NCBI GenBank assembly: GCA_938003855.1
Contig: CALKXD010000254.1
Span: 1 to 32,350 of the forward strand
From: an uncultured Granulosicoccaceae bacterium
GTDB taxonomy: Bacteria > Pseudomonadota > Gammaproteobacteria > Granulosicoccales > Granulosicoccaceae
Direction: 5' to 3'
DNA length: 32,350 nt
The position numbers and the translations under genes were made by a program. The notes beneath the pieces were generated by a model that was not told the origin of the DNA, searched no databases, and was given only the letters and a program-made list of their open reading frames with translations. Positions 25,268-32,350 of the stretch are shown piece by piece. Every line of letters starts with the position of its first letter. Position 1 is the first letter of the stretch.

Positions 25268-25963
25268 TTGGACGTATTAAACGGTTGGTGGGATGACTAC
25301 TTCTGGGGCGCTGTTATCGTCGCAAAGGTGTTCATTGCCTCTCTTTCACTGATGATAATATTCGGCCTTCTCGGGGCTGCCGCGAAACTCTCCGATAACC
25401 GCCTTGCACAAAAAATCGGCGGAGCCTACACGGTAATTTTTCGCGGAACACCTGAAATACTGGTGATACTGCTGCTGTACTTCGGATCCGCTATCGCCTT
25501 GACAGCGCTGGTGCAGCTATTCAACCCTGAGGTTCGTTTTGTAGATGTCCCGCCTTTCTGGGCAGGCACCATCGCCATCGCACTTATCGTCGGGTCCTAT
25601 GCTACCGAGACCTTCCGCGGTGCTTTCCTGGGGGTAAACCCCGGCAGTATCGAGGCCGCCAGAGCCCTTGGTATGTCGCCGCTGCAAACGTTCTTTTATA
25701 TTCGAATTCCCGAAATGTGGCGCATTGCACTGCCGCCATTTGGCAACCACATGCTGTCACTGATAAAAGACACTGCGCTGATTTCAATCATCGGACTGAA
25801 TGAGACTATGTTTGTCGCCAAACAGGCGATTACGGTCACCGGAAAACCGTTCACCATGTATATTGTTGTCGGACTTATTTATCTGGGGTTCTCGACAATC
25901 ATTACTCTGACGGTAATGGGTATAGAAAAATACGGAAACCGCACCACGGTCGGTGCACAATGA
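25268..25963 (+). CDS. Amino acid ABC transporter permease (first of two)
   Basis: A 231-residue inner-membrane permease of the His/Glu/Gln/Arg/opine family. The first helix begins near FWGAVIVAKVFIASLSLMIIFGLLG, and FRGTPEILVILLLYF is the conserved family segment. The coupling-helix EAA motif reads EAARALGMSPLQTFFYIRIPEMWRIALPP, the contact to the ATPase. The start is a TTG at 25268 with AGGA upstream at suitable spacing. Its end overlaps the next permease by four bases (ATGA), so translation is coupled. It forms a heterodimeric channel with the next gene product. Confidence 0.92.
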   Translation: MDVLNGWWDDYFWGAVIVAKVFIASLSLMIIFGLLGAAAKLSDNRLAQKIGGAYTVIFRGTPEILVILLLYFGSAIALTALVQLFNPEVRFVDVPPFWAGTIAIALIVGSYATETFRGAFLGVNPGSIEAARALGMSPLQTFFYIRIPEMWRIALPPFGNHMLSLIKDTALISIIGLNETMFVAKQAITVTGKPFTMYIVVGLIYLGFSTIITLTVMGIEKYGNRTTVGAQ

Positions 25964-26655
25964 GTTTTGATCTCAACCTGGTACTGGAAAGCCTGCCGCA
26001 GATGCTGGCAGGTTTCGGCATTACGTTGAAACTACTGCTTGTATCCGGCTCACTGGGTCTTGTTCTGGCTATTGTGCTTCTGCTCATGAGGATGAGCGGT
26101 AAGTTTTATCTGGACTGGCTGGCGCAAATCTACATCTACGTTTTTCGCGGCACCCCTATCCTGGTACAGATATTTATAATCTACTACGGTCTGCCGCAAT
26201 TTGAAGCTGTGCGTGACAGTGTTTTCTGGAGCATACTGCGGGAGCCAACCGGATGCGCCATTCTGGCTCTCACCCTCAACACCGGAGCCTATGTTTCAGA
26301 AATACTCCGCGGCGGTGTACTCGGTGTAGACAAAGGCCTTCTTGAAGCAGGCTCGGCGTTGGGCATGTCGGCCCGACACAAGCTGATCTATATCACCACC
26401 CCTCTGGCAACTCGCCTGGCGCTGCCCGCCTACAGCAACGACGTCATCAGTTTATTAAAGTCCACCGCACTCGCCAGCACAATAACCATCGCAGACATGA
26501 CTGGCATCGCACGTACTATCGTCGCAGATACCTATGCACCGTATGAGGTTTTTATATCTCTGGCCATTGTCTATATGATTTTTACACTCGCCATACAAAA
26601 GCTCTTTGGCTTGTTTGAGCGATACCTGAGTCGTCACACCCGACGAGAGGACTAA
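25960..26655 (+). CDS. Amino acid ABC transporter permease (second of two)
   Basis: A 231-residue permease, the HisM-type partner of the preceding one. Visible features are an N-terminal helix around [21 protein letters not shown], the family motif [17 protein letters not shown], and the coupling helix [29 protein letters not shown]. The stop is one base from the ATPase start, continuing the tight operon. Two permeases plus one ATPase and one binding protein make a complete importer. Confidence 0.92.
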   Translation: MSFDLNLVLESLPQMLAGFGITLKLLLVSGSLGLVLAIVLLLMRMSGKFYLDWLAQIYIYVFRGTPILVQIFIIYYGLPQFEAVRDSVFWSILREPTGCAILALTLNTGAYVSEILRGGVLGVDKGLLEAGSALGMSARHKLIYITTPLATRLALPAYSNDVISLLKSTALASTITIADMTGIARTIVADTYAPYEVFISLAIVYMIFTLAIQKLFGLFERYLSRHTRRED

Positions 26656-26656
26656 C

Positions 26657-27409
26657 GTGAGCGATAACCCGACCAGGCCACTGATAGAGATGGCCGCGGT
26701 AAGCAAATTCTTCGGTGATTTCCAGGCACTGAGAAACATCGACCTCGTGGTACACAAGGGAGAGCGGATTGTTGTCTGCGGGCCGTCCGGTTCGGGGAAA
26801 TCTACCTTAATCCGCTGCATTAACCGCCTCGAAAAACACAACGAGGGGATAATCACCATTGATGGCATCGAGCTTACCGACAAGGTAGCAGACATTGATG
26901 CGGTTAGACGGGAAGTAGGCATGGTGTTTCAGAGTTTCAATCTGTTTCCCCACATGAGCATCATCAAGAACCTGATGATCGCACAGCAACTGGTTCGCAA
27001 GACCCCCAAAAAAGAGGCCAGGGAAATTGCCATGCACTATCTGCAGCGGGTTAAGATTCCAGAGCAAGCTGAAAAATATCCGATTCAGCTATCCGGTGGC
27101 CAGCAACAGCGGGTCGCGATTGCCCGCGCCCTGTGCATGAAACCCAAAATCATTCTGTTCGACGAACCCACCTCCGCCCTCGACCCGGAAATGATCAATG
27201 AGGTTCTCGATGTGATGGTTGATCTGGCGGACGAGGGCATGACGATGATTTGCGTCACCCATGAAATGGGGTTCGCCCGCTCAGTGGCTGATCGGATTAT
27301 CTTCATGGACGAGGGCGAAATCATTGAACAAGCCAGCCCGGCCGACTTCTTTGATAACCCTGAGAATGAACGGACCAGCGCTTTTCTGGACCAGATCCTA
27401 AAACACTGA
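26657..27409 (+). CDS. Amino acid ABC transporter ATP-binding protein
   Basis: A 250-residue ATPase. It has Walker [10 protein letters not shown] (42-50), a Q-loop in [14 protein letters not shown], the ABC signature LSGGQQQR, Walker [14 protein letters not shown] and the switch histidine in CVTHEMGF. It closely resembles AapP/GltL-type polar amino acid ATPases. The start is GTG at 26657, one base after the permease stop, with GAGAGGA a few bases upstream. Its stop converges on the cyclodeaminase-family gene with a 47-base gap. Confidence 0.95.
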   Translation: MSDNPTRPLIEMAAVSKFFGDFQALRNIDLVVHKGERIVVCGPSGSGKSTLIRCINRLEKHNEGIITIDGIELTDKVADIDAVRREVGMVFQSFNLFPHMSIIKNLMIAQQLVRKTPKKEAREIAMHYLQRVKIPEQAEKYPIQLSGGQQQRVAIARALCMKPKIILFDEPTSALDPEMINEVLDVMVDLADEGMTMICVTHEMGFARSVADRIIFMDEGEIIEQASPADFFDNPENERTSAFLDQILKH

Positions 27410-27456
27410 GCTGGCGTTATTTTCCGGCTCGCAGCACCCTCAGGCCAGACCTGGCT

Positions 27457-28416
27457 TTACCCCTGACCAAGCGCTTTGCTTACAGCCTTTGCAATTTGCA
27501 CATCCTGCACAGCAACGCCCGTCAGATCTGCCACCGTCACCTGCTCTGCGGTTGCTCTGATCCGGCCGCCACCCTGAATAGCGCTGCCAAGCTCAATAAC
27601 CCGGTCCATGGCCAGATCACCTGTTAACAACGCCTGGTAGATCTCGCCACGTTCCTCACATTGGCTGATGCTGTCGGCAACCACAATATCCGCCGCCGCC
27701 AGAATTTTTGAGTCTAGCTCCTGCTTTGACGCGGTATCAGACCCGATCGCGGTAATATGCACACCGGGCTTAAGCTGGTCAGCTTTGATCAATGGTGTGG
27801 TCGAAGGTGTTGTCATTAAAATCAGGTTGCACGCGTCGGTTACCTGGCTTGATTCCAGCGTGGTCTGCACGTCGTATCCGTCAGCCGTCATCTCTTTTTT
27901 GTATTCATCGAGGCTCGACTGAGAGCGCCCCCACACAACAATTCGCTTGCAGTCAGTTACTGACTCTAGAATCTGCACCTGCATTCTCGCCATAACTCCG
28001 GTGCCGAACACACCTATTGCCGTGACTTCTTCAGGCGCCATATATTTTGCGACTATTTCTCCCGCGACTGCTGTTCGCACATTAGTCAGAAACCCCTCGT
28101 CCAGCAGAACAGTCTCAAGACCGCCCGTCTTCTGCGAAAAAACCAACATTACCCCGGAGCTTGACGGCAGGCCGACATTCACGTTCTGATAAAACCCGGA
28201 TGCGATTTTTACCACGTAGTAGTCGTCGCCCCTGATGTACCCGTACTTAATGTGGGTCTCACCCGGAGGTTCGTCGAAGAGCAACTCACCTACGGGCGGC
28301 ACCACCACATCACCGTTTGAATAGGCGATGAAGCCCGCTTCGATTTCTGTCGAGAAGTTCATCGCCTCAACAGCCTGTTTGATCTGCTCAAGCGTATATA
28401 CTGTTGTCATCTGCAT
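27457..28416 (-). CDS. Ornithine cyclodeaminase / mu-crystallin family protein
   Basis: A 319-residue NAD(P)-binding enzyme. Family features are IEAGFIAYSNGDVVVPPVGELLF, HIKYGYI, the substrate-lysine region YYVVKIASGFYQN, LDEGFLTNVRTAVAGEIVAKYMAP and the dinucleotide loop AIGVFGTGVMARMQ. Members include ornithine cyclodeaminase, ketimine and pyrroline-2-carboxylate reductases, EutC of ectoine use and iminosuccinate reductase. Sequence alone does not pick one. I use the ATG at 28416, which has GGAG at 28424-28427 seven bases away; the frame stays open to 28461 without homology. It converges on the importer operon and is divergent from the phosphatase gene at 28553, which suggests membership of the same substrate pathway (inference). 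Confidence 0.9.
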   Translation of the reverse strand: MQMTTVYTLEQIKQAVEAMNFSTEIEAGFIAYSNGDVVVPPVGELLFDEPPGETHIKYGYIRGDDYYVVKIASGFYQNVNVGLPSSSGVMLVFSQKTGGLETVLLDEGFLTNVRTAVAGEIVAKYMAPEEVTAIGVFGTGVMARMQVQILESVTDCKRIVVWGRSQSSLDEYKKEMTADGYDVQTTLESSQVTDACNLILMTTPSTTPLIKADQLKPGVHITAIGSDTASKQELDSKILAAADIVVADSISQCEERGEIYQALLTGDLAMDRVIELGSAIQGGGRIRATAEQVTVADLTGVAVQDVQIAKAVSKALGQG

Positions 28417-28552
28417 CTCATTGCTCCGGGGCGCTGCGACACGCACCGGGTTGTCACACAAATCCGGTCCGGACGTTTCGTCAGGATACCGATCACCCTA
28501 TAATACCAGCGACTCTTTTGTCAGCGATTTTTTTCTGCCCCGGGAATACTGC

Positions 28553-29326
28553 ATGAACGCCGCCCAGTTTGTCGAACAGGCCCATCGATTTGCCGATATC
28601 TCCCGCGCCATCATTCTTGACGAAATTCATCGCCCGCGGGAGGTTACGGTTAAATCCGATGCGACGCCAGTCACCCCGGTTGACCGGCAAGTAGAGATTG
28701 CTCTTCGAGCCGCAATCGAAAAAACCTACCCCGGCCACGGTATCATCGGCGAAGAGTACGACGATATTCGCACCGATTCTGACTTTGTCTGGGTAGTCGA
28801 TCCAATCGACGGCACCATGGCCTTTGTGGCCGGACTACCCACCTTCAGTACGCTTATCGCACTGACCTGGCGGGGGTCGCCGATACTGGGCATTATGGAC
28901 AGTCCTGTTACCGCAGAGCGATGGACCGGCATTGACGGTATCGGCACGACATGCAACGGACAAACCGTGCACGCACGTTCGTGCAGGACTCTGGCGACTG
29001 CATTTGCACACACCAGCTCCCCGCTTTACTTCGAGACGCCAGACGATATCGCCGCGTACGACCGCATTAAAAACGCCGTCCAGTTTTTGATTTTCGGCGG
29101 TGGCTGCCATGCGTTCGGGCAGGTGGCAAAAGGCCACATCGATGTAGCATTCGAAACCGCTCATGACATCCATGACTACCTCGCGCTGGTCCCGATCATT
29201 AACAATGCCGGTGGCGTCATCTCCGACTGGCAGGGCAACCCGTTAACGCTTGACTCAGGCCGCCGATTTCTAGCCACTGGCGATAACAACATCCACGAGC
29301 GGGCGCTGGGAATTCTCCAACAATGA
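28553..29326 (+). CDS. Inositol monophosphatase family protein (HisN-like)
   Basis: A 257-residue magnesium-dependent phosphatase. Metal-site motifs are present: GEEYDDI (the first-metal glutamate), WVVDPIDGTMAF (the family DPIDGT signature) and DIHDYLALVPIINNAGG, matching the second conserved block. The D.LALVPI wording and the overall spacing resemble histidinol-phosphatases of the HisN type more than suhB-type inositol phosphatases, so the substrate may be a phosphorylated amino alcohol. The frame is open upstream to 28328, but that part overlaps the divergent gene and has no homology, so I start at the ATG at 28553, where MNAAQFVEQAHRFADISR begins the family pattern. The aminotransferase-like gene follows after 72 bases. 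Confidence 0.9.
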   Translation: MNAAQFVEQAHRFADISRAIILDEIHRPREVTVKSDATPVTPVDRQVEIALRAAIEKTYPGHGIIGEEYDDIRTDSDFVWVVDPIDGTMAFVAGLPTFSTLIALTWRGSPILGIMDSPVTAERWTGIDGIGTTCNGQTVHARSCRTLATAFAHTSSPLYFETPDDIAAYDRIKNAVQFLIFGGGCHAFGQVAKGHIDVAFETAHDIHDYLALVPIINNAGGVISDWQGNPLTLDSGRRFLATGDNNIHERALGILQQ

Positions 29327-29398
29327 ATACAACACCCTGCAGAACACGCATGCCGCCGCTGCATTACCGCATATAGCGCCAACCCGGTAACACACCTG

Positions 29399-30547
29399 AT
29401 GATCTACAATGAGCCCTGGTCAAAGCAACACAAAAAAGTCACTGGCGGGCTGCAGCACAGTCTGTCCAATTCTTTTTCCGAACCGCTTACCACCGAAGAG
29501 TTAATCAATTATGCACTGGACAGAGGGGATCAAAAATTAGTCGACGACTACTACCGGCATTCACTGATCTACACACCCAACGGGGGCAGCCTCGATCTGC
29601 GCACAGAGGTTGCCAACTTGTACGGGCCCGACATTGGGCCCGAAAATATTCTGATATTTGCAGGTGGGCAGGTAGCGTTGCAAACAGCCGCTGATGCGGT
29701 GCTGGACGCAGAAAGCCACAGCATTGTTTTCACACCCGGCTATCAGTCAGTCCTGCAAGCGCCGGAGCACGCGCTCAGCGATACCACCCGAATCAATCTG
29801 CACGCAAAAAACCAGTGGCAGATTGATCCTGCAGAAGTAGAGCATTCGATCAGAAGCAACACCAGATATATCGTGATGAATGAACCCTACAGCCCGGCCG
29901 GCACCCTGATGACGCCTGACGTGCAGCAAGCGTTGGTGGAGATAGCTCGCAGGCACAATATTACCGTACTGACCGATGAGGCCTATCGCCTGCTCGAGCA
30001 CGACAAAGCAGATCGTCTGCCCGCCATGGCGGATACTTATGAAAAAGGCATCAGTGCCAGTGTCATGTCAAAACCCTGGGGTGGCTGCGGCATCACCATT
30101 GGCTGGCTGGCACTGCAGGATACAGCACTAAAGCAAAAGCTTGTCGACGCTCAATACTTCGGCACAGCCTGCCCGGGCCGGGCCACCGAATTACAGGCAA
30201 TCATGGCACTTCGGGCCAGTGATATTATTCTCAGCAAAAACCTCAATATTATTAAACAAAATCTCGTGCTGCTGGATCAGTTTATCGATCAATACAGTGA
30301 CCTCTTTGAGTGGGTCAGACCATCCGCCAGCACGGTAGCGTTTGTTAAATTCAACGGCCCGCTCTCATCCGAGGCGCTTGGCGGGCAACTGGCCAGAGAG
30401 GGCATTTCAATTAAACCCGCGTATTGCTTTACCGACAATATCGGTGACTATAAAGACTATTTCCGGATCGGCTTTGGCGAAAAAGCAATGCCATCGCGAC
30501 TCGATGCACTGACCCGCTTTGTCGAGAAAAACAAAAGCAACTGGTAG
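29399..30547 (+). CDS. Class I/II aminotransferase-fold PLP enzyme
   Basis: A 382-residue fold-type I PLP enzyme. The cofactor-contacting pattern is visible: NGGSLDLRTEVANLY, the region MNEPYSPAGT (where most relatives have NPNNPTG), TDEAYR with the pyridine-nitrogen aspartate and tyrosine, the Schiff-base lysine in SVMSKPWGG, and the substrate carboxylate arginine in FRIGFGE. This form resembles the branch that contains arginine-acting enzymes such as capreomycidine synthase and MppP, which are not simple aminotransferases, as well as ordinary aminotransferases. I cannot decide between transamination, elimination or oxidation. Its context with a basic amino acid importer and a cyclodeaminase-family enzyme fits an amino acid substrate. 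Confidence 0.85.
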   Translation: MIYNEPWSKQHKKVTGGLQHSLSNSFSEPLTTEELINYALDRGDQKLVDDYYRHSLIYTPNGGSLDLRTEVANLYGPDIGPENILIFAGGQVALQTAADAVLDAESHSIVFTPGYQSVLQAPEHALSDTTRINLHAKNQWQIDPAEVEHSIRSNTRYIVMNEPYSPAGTLMTPDVQQALVEIARRHNITVLTDEAYRLLEHDKADRLPAMADTYEKGISASVMSKPWGGCGITIGWLALQDTALKQKLVDAQYFGTACPGRATELQAIMALRASDIILSKNLNIIKQNLVLLDQFIDQYSDLFEWVRPSASTVAFVKFNGPLSSEALGGQLAREGISIKPAYCFTDNIGDYKDYFRIGFGEKAMPSRLDALTRFVEKNKSNW

Positions 30548-31098
30548 TCGGCAACTCTCGAATATAAAGACAGCCAATACGGTAAAACAACAGCAGTCCG
30601 GCACTGCACTGACAATCCACTACAAAGTGAACCGCCCCAACTCACTGACTTAACGATTACGCACTTTAAGACCCTCAGCGGGGACGATCGCCAAATTGAA
30701 ATAAACAGCACAGTGGATTTTTGTCAAAGATAATGTCCATTATGCCAACCACAGTAACGCCGCTTTAAGTACAACCATCCCTAACGTCTTCGCAACCACG
30801 GCAGTCACCTGTCATTGTGCCAAGCGGGCGGTGTTATCTGTCCTGATTCTATATAGCCCGGTAAACTGATGGGTAGAAATTTAAAGCGAGATCATAATCC
30901 TAACAGACAGAGCCCGTGGAGAATCAATGCCTATTAACCCGGGGGTTCCGATTGGCCGCCCGTCAATGAGCAGAAACACTACACCATCAAATCCCCTTGC
31001 AAGCGCGGTGTTGCCACAGTAGAGTCCAGCAACGCTGTTGTCTGTTTTTATCAGGTTTTCAATGGAAGAGTACTGCCTGGCTGTCAAAGGTAACATAA
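30548..31098. other. Intergenic region between the PLP enzyme and dehydrogenase genes
   Basis: No gene is supported. A 71-codon minus-strand frame (30881-31096) with segments such as GFDGVVFLLIDGRP could be a gene remnant, but I recognise no family and it lacks a ribosome binding site. No terminator or strong promoter is evident; the gap means the dehydrogenase gene may have its own promoter. Confidence 0.4.
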
Positions 31099-32001
31099 AT
31101 GTTTGAACCCAAACTCATCACCATTCTCGGTTTCGGCGAGGCCGGCTCAAGCATTGCCTCCGGCATCTATGTGCCCGGCAGCAATTCCTGCAAGGTTCAG
31201 GTAATTGATACAGCACTCGACAAAAACCCACGCGGCAAACAAATGGCGGCACGCGCAAACGCGTTGGGACTTCCCGCAAGCGCCGAATACACCGGGGCAC
31301 TGTCCGGCTCAGACCTGGTAATTTCCGTTGTCACCGGTGAAGACGCGGTTGCCGCTGCCACCATGGCTAAACCATGGCTACGCCCTGGCACTGTATACGC
31401 AGACTACAACTCCATAACCGGCCCTCAAACACGCGCTGTATCAGAAGTGTTTGCAGACACAGGGGTGGACTTTGTCGACGTCGCGGTAATGGGTTCATTC
31501 AAGGCCAATGGTCATGCCGCACCGCTGCTGATTTCCGGCTCACGAGCGCTTCAAGTGAGTCACTGGGCGACCCAAAAAGGCACCCCCGCCAAAGTACTGA
31601 ATGACACCATTGGCGATGCCAGTGCCGTCAAGATCCTACGCTCTATTATGATGAAAGGGCTGGAAGCCCTGTCCGTCGAATGCCTGGTGGCCGCACATCG
31701 GCAGGGCCTGGTGGATCAGGTACTCGACAACGTCAGCGATGTCGATAACATGGGCTTTGCCAACTGGGTGAAAACACTGACCGTCACACACCTGGTACAT
31801 GCCAAACGGCGTATGGAAGAAGTCGAAAAAGCCATGGAGAATTTACAGGAAACCGGTATGGAACCGTTAATGAGTGACGCCACCAGGCGCTCGCATCTAC
31901 GCACCGTTCAAGCGGGTTTTGAATCCGCAGAAGTCGATGATCTGGACCTCCAGGCCGCTCTGGAGTTACTCGACTCACGGGTTTACTCATCACTGAAATA
32001 G
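31099..32001 (+). CDS. 6-phosphogluconate dehydrogenase-like NAD(P)-dependent oxidoreductase (DUF1932 type)
   Basis: A 300-residue protein of the beta-hydroxyacid dehydrogenase superfamily. The N-terminal Rossmann loop is ITILGFGEAGSSIASGI (GxGxxG at residues 11-16). VAVMGSFKANGHAAPLLISG lies in the substrate-loop position, and the catalytic lysine candidate is in SAVKILRSIMMKGLEAL. The C-terminal helical domain belongs to the short DUF1932-like form found in enzymes acting on small hydroxy acids. An AGGTAA a few bases before the ATG supports this start. It may reduce or oxidise an intermediate in the preceding gene set, but the 550-base gap makes co-transcription uncertain. Confidence 0.87.
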   Translation: MFEPKLITILGFGEAGSSIASGIYVPGSNSCKVQVIDTALDKNPRGKQMAARANALGLPASAEYTGALSGSDLVISVVTGEDAVAAATMAKPWLRPGTVYADYNSITGPQTRAVSEVFADTGVDFVDVAVMGSFKANGHAAPLLISGSRALQVSHWATQKGTPAKVLNDTIGDASAVKILRSIMMKGLEALSVECLVAAHRQGLVDQVLDNVSDVDNMGFANWVKTLTVTHLVHAKRRMEEVEKAMENLQETGMEPLMSDATRRSHLRTVQAGFESAEVDDLDLQAALELLDSRVYSSLK

Positions 32002-32302
32002 CCGGTCGGCGATGCTGCCTGTAAAACCGATTCAACCCCGCCGGACTGCCATTCTGCTGCTGCCCTGAATTCTAACCCGATTGCCTACCCCGGGGGCTTC
32101 GAAGCTGAGGCTGGTGCCACCGCTGATGCAGTAATGTGAGGGTTGGAAAAGTGAGCAATTCGACTTCCACTAAGCAGTAATTTTGCTATTATTCCCAACT
32201 GGATTGTCTGCAACTGCGCACGATGCGTTTCAGCCCGGACACTACTAAATTAACGGACTAATTCCAGCTCTGGCACCAGACGCTGGCCACTGAGGGAACA
32301 TA
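32002..32302. other. Intergenic region before the last, partial gene
   Basis: I see no gene, RNA or clear repeat here; it presumably carries the promoter of the partial gene at 32303, but no strong box pair is evident. Confidence 0.4.
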
Positions 32303-32350
32303 ATGAATTTACAGAAACTGACCAGCAATAATAAAAACGAAGTTTCCAGC
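32303..32350 (+). CDS. 5' end of a gene cut by the window edge
   Basis: GAGGGA at 32292-32297 is a good ribosome binding site five bases before an ATG at 32303. The open frame (MNLQKLTSNNKNEVSS) continues to the window end. Sixteen residues are too few to name the product. Confidence 0.6.
   Translation, partial: MNLQKLTSNNKNEVSS

Noticed and set aside
30881-31096. 71-codon minus-strand frame in the gap before the dehydrogenase gene
   Set aside because: It has no ribosome binding site and no recognised family, and could be chance or an unrecognisable remnant.

Overview
This 32 kb window is ordinary bacterial chromosome with one gene every 1-1.5 kb. Starts with ribosome binding sites, 4-base operon overlaps, a binding-protein-dependent amino acid importer, an Lrp-type regulator and a fused indolepyruvate oxidoreductase suggest a heterotrophic proteobacterium. 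My guess is an aquatic gammaproteobacterium, but no rRNA or other marker is present to settle it. I see no tRNA, rRNA, CRISPR array, prophage or intact insertion sequence. About 25 genes or gene remnants can be supported.

Layout. Positions 72-1267 (minus) hold a family 2 glycosyltransferase overlapping an Lrp/AsnC regulator. That regulator is divergent from a large indolepyruvate ferredoxin oxidoreductase (1442-4861), with a dyad operator candidate between them. Two broken genes follow on the minus strand: a methyltransferase split by a one-base change in a C5 tract (4898-5694) and a Dabb-domain remnant (5889-6194). The remnant lies downstream of an M28 peptidase and an ACT-domain protein. 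A GAF-GAF-GGDEF diguanylate cyclase (8153-10090) and a WbqC-like protein (10799-11497) are on the plus strand. A triple RidA-domain protein (minus) is divergent from mtnA, which is followed by cbiB/cobD. Next come a secreted EF-hand protein and a YHYH lipoprotein (both minus), a 1.4 kb gene-free stretch, and an 811-residue fusion of a DoxX-like membrane region with a degenerate NDH-2-like flavoprotein. Then come a CurA-like oxidoreductase and thrC (minus).

From 24388 to 32001 the genes look like an uptake and conversion module for a small amino acid or derivative. It has a complete polar amino acid ABC importer (binding protein, two permeases, ATPase), a convergent ornithine cyclodeaminase/mu-crystallin family enzyme, a HisN-like phosphatase, a fold-type I PLP enzyme and a 6-phosphogluconate dehydrogenase-like oxidoreductase. 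The substrate is not determinable from sequence alone. A new gene begins at 32303 and runs off the window.

The items most worth a second look are the DoxX/NDH-2-like fusion that has lost canonical flavin-binding residues, the three-domain RidA protein lacking the catalytic arginine in every domain, the importer-plus-enzymes cluster, the homopolymer frameshift in the methyltransferase, and the dyad between the Lrp regulator and the oxidoreductase.
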